From contig PUFA01000034.1 of NCBI GenBank assembly GCA_003508835.1, forward strand, positions 248,001 to 312,000: a stretch of 64,000 bases of DNA, given 5' to 3'. The position numbers were made by a program, and so were the translations under genes. Shown one piece after another: positions 11,480 through 22,754 of the stretch (its first letter is position 1; each line of letters opens with the position of its first letter). The stretch comes from Eonycteris spelaea. Lineage: Eukaryota > Chordata > Mammalia > Chiroptera > Pteropodidae. Below the pieces are notes generated by a model, which was not told the origin of the DNA, ran no database searches, and saw only the letters and a list, made by a program, of their open reading frames with translations.

Positions 11480-12105
11480 TTACTTTGATTCACAAGCCAG
11501 GAAAAGATCCAGAATTATGCACAAATTATTGTCCCATCTTCTTAATTAACGCTGATTGCAAAATTCTTGCTAAAGTCCTTGCTAACAGACTCAATTATGC
11601 GCTGCCTGAATTGATTCACCCAGATCAAGTGGAATTTATTAGAAATACACTTTCCTACAATAACATCAGATTATCTTTGAATATAGTTAAATTATTTAGG
11701 AATAAGATGGCTCCAGCAGCAGCCCTCACTTTACATACAGAAAAACATCTCCCACCACCTAGTATGAAGATAGTCCTGTGCATTCTACCGGACACACGCC
11801 CTGGGCTCCTTGTTTCCCAGAAGTGGGTTGAATTCCTGCCATGAGAAGAGATGCATGCCTTAGAGCTAATGGTCCAGGTTCAAAGCACATGAGCGGGAAG
11901 GAGAATCCTACCGGCTCGCATCTCAGCAGCCCAACCCCCCTCCGGGATGAACCCTCACTGCCTGTGGACCAAAGTGAAATTGCAATTAGACTAAATCAGG
12001 ATATTTTCAGAGTCGAAATTGAGAAATAAGCTAATAAATAATGTATGCGGATGACATACTTCTATTAGCATCACTGCCAGGCATGCTGGAGGGTTTCGAA
12101 AGGAC
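11480..12105 (+). mobile_element. relic of a LINE reverse transcriptase (L1-clade, KPGKDP...YADDILL)
   Basis: A frame from 11485 reads HKPGKDPELCTNY, KILAKVLANRL and LIHPDQVEFI, the first RT blocks of L1-clade elements. About 430 bases on, YADDILLLAS at 12042-12071 is the catalytic YADD block, preceded by a decayed AIRLNQDIF segment. The spacing fits an L1-type RT. The stretch between is degraded and shifted in frame, so it is not functional. The wording (HPDQ, YADDILL) looks more like L1 elements of fish, amphibians or reptiles than the FADDMI type of eutherian L1. Confidence 0.7.
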
Positions 12106-12884
12106 AAAAAGAAACGCGTTTACCGCGCAGAGGCTTTCCGCCTTCCCGGGGGACGGTGGTGCTGGTGGGGCGTTTCCTGCTCGCCCGAGCGCTCCGGGGG
12201 CGCCGCCCGGAGCTGGGGACACACGGCCGATAGCCCGGCTCCACTTGCCGGCCCCGATTCCCGTCACCTTCAATACCGAACTCAACTGGGTAGTGGGCAG
12301 GGACCGGGCACCCCTTCGCCATATTCCGGCGCACGGTAGGTAGGTACAGGAGAAACATTGTCACTAGACCAGGTAGCGTGTGGACGGCACCAACACCTCC
12401 TGAAGGACGAACACGATCTTAACAGCAGCAATCGAAAAGCGGGGGCCACAAATGAAGGAGCGGAGCAGAGCGGCGAGGCGAGTCCATCAGAGAGGGAGGA
12501 GCGGCCGGGCGAGTGAGTGGGGGCCGTGCCGTGGGAGACGCAGGCGTTTGCAGAGACCCGAGGAGCCCCTCGGCAACGAAAGGAAACCATCTAATTTAGA
12601 AAAAAAAAAAATGGAAATTCTTTCACATACGGAGGAAGAATCGAGGTGGAGGGACCGATGCCAGCAGATGCGGTCAGCCATCTAGTCCCACCCACTGTCC
12701 CCTGCGGCTGGCCTTGTGCTAGTGACAGTGAGCTCAGCAGATCAGAGAGGACAGAAGGAAGTGTCACTGAATCTGAGAACAGGTCAACAGAAAGCACCAG
12801 ATCCGAAGAACAGAAAGTAAAAGGATTGGCAAGAAAATGAACAGGGACCGAACAGCGAGTCTGCCCCGCTCGCCCAGAGGTCAG

Positions 12885-13060
12885 GAAGGGACAGAGGAAG
12901 CCAACGGAGCAGGAAAGCATTTATAGAAATTATGTCCAAACATTTCCCAAATTCGACGGAAGATGTGAACGAACGGATGCGAGAGGCTCAGCAAACCGGA
13001 AGCAGAGCGGACGCGAGGGAGAGGTCCGCGGTACGAGCCTGGCTCCGGGCCACTCTGCCG
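12885..13060 (+). mobile_element. LINE-1 ORF1 fragment
   Basis: AGAAATTATGTCCAAACATT followed by TCCCAAATTCGAC and GAGGCTCAGCAAACCGGAAG follows the common L1M ORF1 text (ATGGCTGAAAATTTCCCAAA..., GAAGCTCAGCGAACC). It is short, GC-drifted and non-coding now. Confidence 0.5.
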
Positions 13061-13189
13061 GCTGCCGTGCCTGGAGGGTGAAGAGGGAAGACAGGGGGTG
13101 ATGTGCCGAGGGAGACGCAGTGGCGGCTTGGTGCCTGGAGGCGCGTGCACCTCTCCTGCCCGCGGGCCCGCAGTGCTTCCCTGCCGCCC

Positions 13190-13335
13190 CCAGAGACAGC
13201 CGCCTGGCTCCAGAAACGAACTTGTCTTGGAACATGGCCACGGGCGTCCGTTTGCCTGTTACCCATGGCTGCGTTCAGGCTACCTGGCAGAGGTGAGCGG
13301 TGGCCGCAGAGACCACATGACCCACAAAGCCTAAA
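13190..13335 (-). repeat. mammalian interspersed repeat (GGCTTTGTGGGCCATATGGT type)
   Basis: On the minus strand the text AGGCTTTGTGGGTCATGTGG, CTCTGCCAGGTAGC and GCAGCCATGGGTAACA, then GGCCATGTTCCAAGACAAG, matches a frequent mammalian repeat (GGCTTTGTGGGCCATATGGT...GCTGTGTTCCAATAAAACTT). I cannot name the family. It directly abuts the annexin fragment. Confidence 0.5.
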
Positions 13336-13344
13336 ACATCAACT

Positions 13345-13835
13345 ATCTGGGGCTTCGACGACTACTTTCCAGAAGCGTACGGTTCAAATCTTATGGCAGG
13401 CGTGCGGCGCCCGAAAGATGTCTCATGAGCTCACTACCCCCTCGGTCCCCAGCCCCTTCCCAGAGAGAGGCTTTCAGCTCTGAAGCATCCCACCGAGCAG
13501 GTGTTTTCGACAGGCCCAAAATCTCTGTCTCCAGGTGGCCAGACAAGGCTGACTTCAGTGCCGATGCAAGTTCCTTGTTGCTCCCTCTCTGCACGCAAAA
13601 GCAATATCCTGTCTCTGTTCGTTGCTGCGGTTGATCAAAATGCTGACGATGCTGACCTGGCCCATGCCTTTGGTCCCGGTGACCGTTTCCATGTTCAGAG
13701 TCGCAGTCGGCATCGGAGTTGGCGTGGGCTTTGACTGACCCATGTGTACTTGGGGGTGTAGAGTGATCGCCCTCCAAGCTAGGCTTACACAGAATTTCAT
13801 GAACAGTAGACATTTTGAAAGAAGCCGAGCCTCCT
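13345..13835 (-). pseudogene. ANXA2P: ANXA2 (annexin A2) processed pseudogene, 5' third only
   Basis: On the minus strand an ATG at 13813 opens [20 protein letters not shown], followed by [39 protein letters not shown] and ASELKAS, which is the annexin A2 N-terminus through the first annexin repeat without introns. The bases before the ATG (CTTCTTTCAAAATG) also match the ANXA2 leader. The frame holds for about 115 codons, then shifts, and similarity fades by about 13345. Human ANXA2 has 339 residues, so two thirds are missing. It is a dead, truncated retrocopy lying antisense in ASB18 intron 1. The suffix in the symbol is descriptive, not an official number. Confidence 0.85.
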
Positions 13836-13854
13836 GTTCTTTTAACTTGCATTT

Positions 13855-14300
13855 TAAATTAGTAAAATCAGAAATTGTGTGTGTTTAATAGTCATTGATA
13901 CTTTTTATAATGTCTCTTTCCTATCTTTCTGTTGGAAGTTCAAAGATTCCATTTTTTGCCGGCAGAAACATTAGTAGAACAAACTCCGAATCGACCAGAC
14001 AAAGCTGGCCTCTCTCCACCCCACGCAGACTTGCAGAGCAGCCAAGGACTCCGGCGGGAGCCCACCCTCCCTGACGGCGGGATCCGTAAACGTCTCATTT
14101 CTAGAAGGGACATAAATGATGACAGGACACAGCGATCAGACCAATCCAGCTTCAAGAGGGTATTTTGCTCCCTGTGTGAGATTCATAAAAAACAATCAGT
14201 GTGAACATGCAATTTGTCTCAAGAGGCAGGAGCTGCAATTTCACCATGTAATTAAATCCCCATGACAGTGGTAAAGAGACTTCGTCACCTCTATCAGGGA
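13855..14300. promoter_or_regulatory. AT-rich intronic block (candidate conserved element)
   Basis: The 14150-14290 part (TTCATAAAAAACAATCAGTG, CATGCAATTTGTCTC, CATGTAATTAAATCC) is AT-rich with homeodomain and POU-like sites and no evident repeat. Compositional evidence only. Confidence 0.25.
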
Positions 14301-17240
14301 CAGTGTCAACGACACGCTCCCCAGCTCAGTCCCCGGAGCCCGTGAATATGCTGTCAGGGCCACTGAGTCTCAGCGGCTCCGCAGGGCCCCGCCGCCCGGC
14401 TTCATGCTCAGCCGGGGCGCATACTCAGGCTCGAAGGCACCTGCGCTTCCAACCTCCCAAAAAAGGTCCCTGGGCGACCGGTGGAAGCAGCCCTTGCCCT
14501 TGGGACAGGACCGCGTTCGTATTGAGACGCGACTTGGTTGCCGTGCGGGACCTGTGGGGCAGCCACGTCAGGGAAAGACGTTCCCGAGGCGTTGTCCTCC
14601 CCGCGGGCGCTCGTCCACATGCTGGGAATGAGGTTTCTTAGGGATGAGACGTTGGCACAGACGGTTTAGGTCGTTATTAACCGAGGCGCCCGCTCCGAGG
14701 GCGCGGAACGCGGCCGAGGCGTGCTGAACGGGGTGGGCTCTGCTGACGCCTTTCAGAAGAGGGTGGAGATGCTTTCACAGCTTTGATGTCCAGCACCTGC
14801 ATGTGCGATGGCCTCAGGTGCGTGTGCGGATTGGTCCTGCAATGCTTCAGAGCGGAGACTTACGCACCTGCCCAGCTCACTTCTTGTTAAAATGTTTTGA
14901 AGTTAAAAAAGCCAGAGGGAGCGGAGACGAAGGGGGAGTGGCTTTTGGATATCAAGTGGGGGAAGTGAGGATCGCGACAGGTGTGGAAGAAGATGCACTG
15001 GAAGGCCTGGGCTGTCGTGCCGTGGTGGTGGTGCCGGCGTCCGGGGCCGGTGGGATTGAGCCATTGCCATTTATAGAAGCCGCTCATGTAGGAAGCACAC
15101 ACTTGACTGGCATAACAAGGTACATCGGCATGTTTGAGAAAATGCACAGAATCTCACAACATCCACAGGGGAGTGGCGTCCTGCCTTAGCCTGTCCATGC
15201 ACTAGGACCCTTGGCCCAGAGGAAGCCAGACATTTGCCCGACGGCCTAGGAAAGAATCCGCACATCTGCCTCTTTCCCCGAGAACACCGGGGGATGGCGG
15301 CGGCCTTCAGCCCCGCGGCCAGCCAGGCGCGTCTGCCGTGCGGGGGGCGAGGACCGCTCTCCAAGGGCAAGCACAGACTCCGACGCAGCCCGACCCTAAA
15401 CGAGATGCTCACCAATGACCTGAGCGACTCCCTGGAAGGGCGGGCGCCATGCTGGAGGACGACGCGGCGCGTGGCACCGTACGGATTCCAAAGGTTCTCG
15501 ACACAGGCTCGTGTTCGAACGGTGATTATTATCGTCATGGAACGTCGAGGTCTGCGCCTCCTGCCATTGGACTGCCAGACGGTTTACTTTTCCTCGGAAG
15601 CATCTGAGCATGGCCGCTGCAGAGCTCTGCGGGACCACCCAGCTGAGGCCGGAGCCGGGGGCGGGCGGGCGGGTGTCCCGGCTGGGCGGGACCCTGTCTC
15701 CACGCGCACAGGCCATGAGGAGCAGCCTGCGGGACACCCACTCGGCGCTCAGGCTGCACTCTCCAGCCCCTTACGCCGGACGCTCCCAGGCCAGGACCCG
15801 GTAGTTTTTGAAGCTCCTGGGGATTCCAATTTTCAGCCAAGGTTTGAACCCCCGCTCCACAGGTATTGTGACTATTATTTCTTCAGTCTGAGTTTTATAG
15901 CAAGAATTTCCTCAAGAAAGACCCATATTTTTTCCATCTTCTCTAAAAGGTTTTCACGAAACCTTCCCGGTTGAAATATGCAAACCTATGCCTACTTGCC
16001 CTCTGCATACTAATGAAACCATCATGCCGCACAGGGGAATTCCCCCGGTCCACCCTGCCGTGCGCCTCGCGGCCCATGGCGCTCTGAGCGCCCCCACCGC
16101 CTTTTCTAAATTCTCTCGGCCCATCCTTTTCACACTCCATTTAGGGAGCTCGCCCGGGACTGACGGCAACTCGAACCTTTGGGGAATCGAGTTCTTTTCC
16201 TATGTGAACACTGAAATTCTCACCTCAGGTCCTTCTGTGTCATCGCCGTTTCTCAAAGATTTTGATGCTTGCTCAGAAACTCCCTGCGCGAATTCACCCT
16301 TGGTGAAGAAGTTCATTTTTATGGGGACCGAAGTAGGCGGAGAAGATCGGTCAGTCTCGAGCTGCATCTGGAAGGCTTTGCGTTGGCTTTGACCAAGCTG
16401 AGGAGGACGAGGACAACAAAACGGAGAAAAACATGGCTCGACTTGGGCACAGTGTGACTGGGCGGGACGGGCGGGCAGCTGGGTCAGGAAGCAGTGTCGT
16501 CCGCCATCGCCGAAGGGCATGGCTTGGCTGGTGGGAAAGACGGGCCGGAGGACTCCTGTGTTCGGGGTCTCTGGTCACCGCTTTTTCCTGTGTGATCCGT
16601 GAGCAGTCGTGGCGCTTCTCGTCTTCAGCAAAGGATGCGCATTCTGGGATCAGTTCTCAGCAACTGGAAGAAACAGGCCACCAGGGGCCCCAGATGCCGG
16701 CTTCGGGAACCCCTGGGCTGCCCTCTGGACCCTCCCCCGGGGACACCGTGCAGCCGGGTCACCCGCAGTGTCCCCCGCGCCTCCCCCACACGCCCTCAGG
16801 GCTGACGCAGCCCTCAAAACACACCACGGTGCCCTCGCCATGGTCACAGCAGCACGAAAGTGAGGGGGCGACAGAGGACAGCGCGCAGAGCAGGAGAGGG
16901 AAGGCCCGTCCGTCGCAGGGCGCCTGCCCTGGTGTGGACAGCCGTCTCAAAGACATGCAGACGTGTCTCTGCGGGGTTCACGTTTCTGTAATCACAAGGG
17001 GGCGGCTGAGCACGCTGGCATCTTGGTGGTCACATGACGCTGGTCATATCCAGTAACCGTTACCTTCGTCGGAGCCCACAGGAGTTGTAAATACACCGCC
17101 ACTGAACCCCAGCCGGATGACAGCTGAGTGATGACAATGGAAACAGCCCACCTGCCACAAGGCCATCGTCCCCTTTCCCAAAATCACCAGCACTGCAGCG
17201 AGAGGTGGCCAGAGCCGGGGACAGGAGCGCTATGACTCTT
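14300..17240. other. intron 1 distal part, nothing recognised
   Basis: Mixed GC-rich sequence. Open frames such as 14803-15189, 15234-15974 and 16433-17056 show no known domain and no splice-supported structure. A small AT-rich block lies near 15860-16020. Confidence 0.3.
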
Positions 17241-17312
17241 TGAGAAGGAGGAAAAAGAGCCTCGTGCCAGACTGGGTTCCGGGCCTGGAGGACCACGCTG
17301 CCCTGGTCCCAG

Positions 17313-17421
17313 GAGCCCTGCCCCGCCCTGAGCTCTCGCTGCCCAGGTCTCCTGGGATGCCAACATGGTGTGCGAGACCGAGAAGGAGGAGCTGGAGTGG
17401 CAGGTGCCCTTGGCCCGTCAG
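17313..17421 (+). CDS. ASB18: ASB18 coding exon 2, degraded (two apparent indels)
   Basis: The frame beginning with GAT at 17356 reads DANMVCETEKEELEWQV, matching the human DANVVFEINKDEMEWQV block. Upstream, 17313-17355 aligns by eye at nucleotide level with the start of human exon 2 but is one base short. After EWQV the exon is about 13 bases shorter than expected before the donor CGTCAG|GTACCC. The length is 109 nt against about 123 nt inferred for human. The acceptor is taken as TCCCAG|GAG at 17312/17313; a second AG at 17345-17346 is possible, but neither choice restores an open frame to exon 3. In the ATG frame TGA occurs at 17329-17331. The exact 5' border is uncertain. Confidence 0.65.
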
Positions 17422-17737
17422 GTACCCTAGCTCTTCCAGAGCTAAGTGATCCATCCTTAAGGAGCTACAGACAGCGCTCTGACGCGGGGCCCCAGCGCGC
17501 GGATTGCCGCGCTGCACCACTCACCGGCGAGCGAGGACGTCGGGGCGTGGGATCCGGTTCGCATGAGTTTGGGATGCGGGTTTTAGGCGATGGGCTGTGA
17601 GGCAACAGGTCGGGAAGGCCAAGGTGTGAGGCGCGCCCACACCTTGCCGACCTGCCAGGCGTCTGGCAGCCGGGGAGGCGGGAGGTGGAGAAGGCAGGCC
17701 CCTGACGCGCAGCTCGGAAACCGGAACGCCCACGGCT

Positions 17738-17751
17738 GGGGGGGGGGGGGG
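17738..17751. repeat. (G)14 tract in intron 2
   Basis: Fourteen G followed by further G-runs to 17767; G-quadruplex-prone. Confidence 0.9.
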
Positions 17752-19845
17752 AGGCCGGGGGGGGTGGCCAGGGCACGGCCAGCATCACGGAGGGGGAGTT
17801 CTCAGCCTGGCTCCCCTGACAGTGGGGAGGAGGGCGAAGAAACCAGAGATCATCTACCTGGTGTACACTTGCCACCTGAACGCTGTGTGCTGGCGGGCAA
17901 GAAACCCCACAAGTGGGGAGCCCGCCCCCTCGCCCCCTCCCGGGGATGAATGGACTTGCTGACCGCCAGGCTGAGCGGGTTTGCTGGCTGGCACCGGTGT
18001 ACCGGGCACCCTTCCCCCGTGAGCCAGACGCATCGCAGCTACCAAGAAGGTCATGTGCTGGAATCCACAGCCAGACCAGGAGGATTAGAGACTCTGCGGT
18101 CAGTGGGCCAATGGCCAGCGTCACATGTCCCCACGCATGAGCTCGGCAGGCAAAGAATGCAGAAGGTCAGTGTCCAAAGACAGACCCAGTGCTATTTACG
18201 CCTCACAGGGGAGGGAGTAAACCCAGACACTGTCAGGAGCAGCTCGGGCAGCTGGGGGTTGGGGTGGGGGAGCGGCAGGGAGGCAAATGTGTTCCTACCT
18301 GCAGGGCCCCCCGCCCCCGCCGAGGGTGACCCAGCACCCCCCCCCCTGCACCCTCAAGGACTGTGTGGCGGTTCAACCAAGAATGCCAAATGTTTGAATG
18401 CTCGATTTATGTTTTGGGTTGGTTTTTTTTTTTTTTTTTAGTCACATGCCTCCCAGCCCCCGACGCTCACTCGAACTCAAATGATGCAATTTCAAATAGC
18501 TATCAATGTTGCCTAGCTCTGAATCCACAGGGGTCCTTGTCCTCTCCTCCCTGCGGCACACCTGCGCGACAGGACGCGGGGGCGCACAGCGGCGTGAGCG
18601 GTTAGGGGGGAAGGGGCGGCGCAGAGCGCGCACCGACCCGACCGCAGCCGCGGGGCAGGCTGGGAAGCGGGGGCGCAGCCACAGGGCTGCCGGGGCCCTG
18701 CTCTTTTGGCTTCGCTTGCCGCTGGCCCAGCAGCAGAAATGACCAAAGGCTGTTTGAGAACAGTGGCCCCACGCGCTCCGCCCCCTCTCATATGAGGCCA
18801 AGTCCAGCTCCCCTGAAGGGAGCCATGGGGATGGGGGTACAGCTCATAGGGTCACGGTACAGCTTCCTGATGGAAGGCTGGCCCCGTCGGCTCGCATCCG
18901 CGGGGAGCATCCGCATGGAGGAGCCGACGTTTGCGGGATGCGCCACGCGGGAGAAGCCTACACCGCGTCCCTCCCGGTGGCAGAACCTGGGCCAGGCAGG
19001 AACGACAGGAAGCTGACCTGGGCTTTCTGACCCAGAGAGCTGCCTCCGAACCCGGTTCTCTTGCAGGCTGGAAGCTCGGTGCCATCTCCCAGGACCTGGA
19101 CTCAGCTGCTGGCCCTGCGCTAGGGCGGAGCTAAATGCCCAGCAAAGCCCCTCTCGCCAGTCCACGGAAGACGCGGGAATCCAGGGTGGCTGAACAGAGC
19201 CACTGGCGTGGGTGGAGCTGGGCTGGGAACTCGGCATGCCCCAGAGAGAGAGCTCCCTTTCCTAGCCCCCTAGTAAGCAGACTTCCCATCGCAGGAAAAT
19301 GAGAATGTTCAAGAACCAGAAGCCGGTCCGCAGGAATGTGGGTCACCATTATCATCGAGGACTCTGCCCATCCTCCCAGCTCCAAACTGGACTCGTCTTC
19401 ACCGGGAAAGCAGCCCAAACCCGTGCACACCCTTGTCCCCTGGGCCTCTGGCCACCATTGCCCACCGCTAGGAGATGAGGCCCCCACACTCACCCACGGA
19501 GTATGCAAAGGACTCGAAGCCGGGCCCTGGGGACGCGGGGCAGGGAGGTAATTAGGAGTGGTCTTTCACGGCTGCACAGCAAGAGTCCCAGGAAGGAGGT
19601 GGCCTGTGAAAGGGTCCCCTCTGCAGCAGCTCGTTAGAGCCACGGTATCGATTCTTCCATCATTATCGGGAGGCATTTCTGCCGTGTGAAATGCCGTCCC
19701 TTGAAGTGTATTCACCAGGGGCCGCTTCCCCCATTTCCACGGGCGCTACTGGCCGCTAACAACCTTCCCCGAACCGTTTGAAAGCCCAAAGTTTTCAGAG
19801 AAGTGAGATGTATGGCACCTGCTCCATTCATCCCGCAAGAAAGAG

Positions 19846-19897
19846 CAACACACACACACACACAGAGACACACACACAGGCACGCGCACACGCACGC
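19846..19897. repeat. (CA)n microsatellite
   Basis: Imperfect CA repeat with GA and CG interruptions in intron 2. Confidence 0.9.
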
Positions 19898-20283
19898 AAA
19901 CCCCCAAAAGCGCAAAGAAACACAGGAATTGTGCTGAACGTGGCCCGGCACTTCAAAGCGGCTTCTGAAACTGCCACTTCCAAGAGGACTAAACTTTCTG
20001 AGTCCTTCTCCGGGGCGATGCTGGTGCTGCGGGTCAGTTTGTTTTGTCTGCTGCGGCTCTGCTTAATGGGGAAGGGTGCGTGGGGCTGGAGGAGAGAGAG
20101 CTGGGCTCCGGAGAAGCCCACAGCGGACTCTCCTGCCTTAACCTGCCCTGAATTCAGGGCCTGGAGAATGTGAATTCCTCGCTTCAATCTCCCACTGTCC
20201 ACCTGCTTGGTGGCTTTTAAACCCTGGAATGGACCCGAGTCCCCAGACCCCGGCGTTTGGTTTCGTTGTCTCTGCTGTTTCTC

Positions 20284-20334
20284 TGTGTGTAAGTGTGTGT
20301 GTGCGTGCGTGTGTGTGTGCGCGTGTGTGTGTGT
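20284..20334. repeat. (GT)n microsatellite
   Basis: GT repeat with GC interruptions, 250 bp before ASB18 exon 3. Confidence 0.9.
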
Positions 20335-20580
20335 CCTTCCGATTTCCTGCACTTCGCTTTCCCCCTATATCTCTCCCTGCTCCTCTGCGTTTGTCTTTTT
20401 CAGGTCGACCTCCCCAGCGCCCACCCCCATCCTCTGGATCTAACTGGGTTTTTCTGTCCCAACCGTCTGTGTCTATCTCCCTGCACGCCCACCTGGTACC
20501 TGGTTTCACCCTATTCCAGCCTTCCAGGGCGCCGCCCCACACTGGGCCCCCCACTCACCTTGCCTGCCCCTCTCTCACAG

Positions 20581-20848
20581 GCCTCTGGACCCTGGAGTAC
20601 AAGCGTGAGCTCACCACACCCCTGTGCATCGCAGCGGCTCGAGGCCACGCTGCCTGCGTGAGCCACCTGCTCCGCCGAGGCGCTGACCCCAACGCCAGCC
20701 CTGGCGGCCGCGGGCCCCTGCACGAGGCCTGCCTGGGGGGCCACACGGCCTGTGCCCAGCTGCTGCTGCAGCGCCGCGCCGACCCCGACCTGCTCAGCGC
20801 CGACGGCCTGGCGCCCCTGCACCTCTGCCGCACGGCCGCCTCGCTCGG
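20581..20848 (+). CDS. ASB18: ASB18 coding exon 3 (ankyrin repeats 1-2 and start of 3), intact
   Basis: The acceptor CTCTCACAG is at 20580 and the donor CTCGG|GTAAG at 20848/20849. The exon has phase 1 entry, 88 whole codons and phase 2 exit, exactly as expected for ASB18, with no stop. It contains [10 protein letters not shown], then ankyrin units [12 protein letters not shown] and [13 protein letters not shown] with their ..LLRRGADPN and ..LLQRRADPD ends, and [13 protein letters not shown]. These are canonical ankyrin helices and beta-hairpin loops and would form the N-terminal part of the substrate-binding solenoid. A GC-rich CACGCCC minisatellite lies 60-180 bp downstream in intron 3. Confidence 0.9.
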
Positions 20849-20903
20849 GTAAGACATGCGGCCCAGGCCACCGGGAACCCCGGCCTCGGTCACAGCTGCT
20901 GGG

Positions 20904-21030
20904 GCCCGCCACGCCCCCCGCCGGCCACGCCCTCCGCCCCTGCCCCGGCCACGCCCCTCCGCCCGTCACGCCCCTCCGCCGGCCCCGGCCACGCCCCTCC
21001 CCCTGCCCGGGCCACGCCCCTCCGCCCGGA
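20904..21030 (+). repeat. GC-rich minisatellite of CCACGCCC-containing units (KLF-type motif array)
   Basis: Six CACGCCC cores occur in about 120 bases (spelled CCACGCCC or TCACGCCC, mostly followed by CTCC), in 16-28 base units with GCCGGCCCCG spacers, starting 56 bases after the exon 3 donor. CCACGCCC is the preferred site of KLF/SP factors. Confidence 0.8.
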
Positions 21031-21179
21031 CCCCCGCGCTGCGCGTGGACCCTGACCCCTAGCACCGCCTGGCCCCACCCAGACCCAGGACCCGGCCTCT
21101 GTCACCACCTGGGCCCTAATTGTCCACCAAAGCCCCGCAGCGGCCACACCGCCCGCTCCACCCCGACCGGGCTCCGGCC

Positions 21180-21375
21180 CCGGGAGGGTGTAATTAGCCT
21201 TGATTGCGAGTGGAGGGGGAGGCGCCACGCCGAGGTAATGAGCGGGGTGATCAGGCCCGCAGACACCTCGCCGAGGAATGCTAAAAGGCCACTGGAGGGG
21301 TTGGAGGCTGAGAAATTAGGGTTTTTAATGATAATTTTATGCAGAATAATTGTCACAGTGTGACATAAATGGTTA
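21180..21375. promoter_or_regulatory. AT-rich intron 3 block (candidate conserved element)
   Basis: It includes GTAATTAGCCTTGATTGCGA, GGTTTTTAATGATAATTTTA and TGCAGAATAATTGTCACAGT. Homeodomain-like sites lie in an island of moderate GC, next to the minisatellite and just before a LINE-1 block. Confidence 0.3.
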
Positions 21376-22405
21376 GCTCCTCGGGCGGGGCTCCGCAGCC
21401 TCACTAGGAAGCCGAGCTGGGCCTGATATTTTGCGGGGCGCAGCGGCCCCCAACCCCACCACTGCCCAGGTTCTGGGGTTCGGGAGGTTCTGCAGCGGCC
21501 TCGTCCAGCCCCGCGTACGTCCCTGCAGAGTCTGTCCCCACCGGGTCCAGTGGGCCCAGAAGAGGCTGCAGGGCCACTGTGTCATGGCAGAGGATTTATG
21601 TTCCGCTTCTCAGCCTGCAGTGTGTCATCTTGACATTTCTTTTAGTCAAAATGTTCTAGTCCCTGCCCTCGGGGTTGTTAATTTCTTGGTCTTCTATCTC
21701 TAGAGTGAGGATTAAATAAAATCACCATGTCACGTCCAGGCAGGCAGGACGCCGGGCTCTCAGTGACCAAGGCAGGGGCAGCACCTACAAACGGTCCCCT
21801 GAGTTCAGAGTGAAAACTCAGAGAGGCATGCCAACCACTGGAAGTCTTAAGAGTAACTGAAGGAAACAATGTTCTAACAAGATATTTTTTTTAGAAACAG
21901 CTTTCCCGGGGTGTAACTGCATACAATGAGCTGCTCACAATTAAAGTGTGCAATCTGATAAAGCCAGGCACAGGGATAAGCCCTCCTGACACAGCCCTGT
22001 TATCAAAGGAGTGAACACAACTGTCCCCATTAAAATGTCCCCTTCCCCATCCTTACCGCCCCCTCCCTCCTCCGCCGTTGTGACGCTAGAGTTTAGCCTG
22101 ACTTTGCTAGACCGTCGTATCAGTGGAATGTACTCCCTTCTGTCTGTCACGCATATGACTTGGAGATTCAGCCTACTACGTGTATCCGTGTCGCACGCCT
22201 CTTCCTGGCTGAGCGGCGGTCCACGGTATGCGTTTCTCCATTCGTATGTTGAAAGACATTTGTCTGTTTCCAGCTTGGGACGGTTACAGGTGAAGCCGCT
22301 GTGAGCGTTGGTGTGCCAGCCTTTGGGTGTGTGCTGTCACCCCTGGATAAGGACCTAGGATTGGAAAGGCTGGGTCCTATCATACGATTAAAAGATGACC
22401 TTTTA

Positions 22406-22754
22406 GGTGTGAAAATGCTCTAATGATTTTTTAAAAAAAAAGATTTCAAAACAAATTTTATCCTGTTTGGTTTTTGTTTACTCCAATCGAATATGATGAA
22501 AATCTCTGATTTTTTCCCCCGATGTGGTTGCTTCTTTCAGTTAGATAGCTGGAAGTTTAGGGCTTTTCCCTGTGACCGTAGAAATGCCAGCAAGTAAACA
22601 TGCAGAGAGCGCCGGCCTGGGAGGGTGTCCGTAGGGGAGACGCGCGGAGTGTGGAGCGTCTCGCCCTGTTCAACGTTAAGAATGGGAATTACACGAATAA
22701 GAGGACCCCTTCTTGTTAATAAAAACTTCCTTTTAACTACAAAAATAAATCAAT
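22406..22754 (+). mobile_element. 349-bp retroposed insert of unknown source, with 16-bp target site duplication
   Basis: AAAAGATGACCTTTTA (22390-22405) and AAAAGATAACCTTTTA (22755-22770) flank it, one mismatch in 16, exactly where the LINE-1 text is interrupted. The insert ends in A-rich sequence with AATAAA elements, as L1-mobilised copies do. I cannot identify the source; it may be the 3' end of an mRNA or an unassigned SINE. Confidence 0.65.

Larger units (their letters stand above)
17430..20580. other. intron 2, mostly unrecognised
   Basis: Contains the G tract at 17738, a T tract at 18422-18439 (possible antisense retroposon tail), a (CA)n at 19846-19897 and a (GT)n at 20284-20334. No gene recognised. 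Confidence 0.4.

Noticed and set aside
14803..15189. 128-codon frame in intron 1
   Set aside because: No recognised family and no splice support; the only hint is its length.
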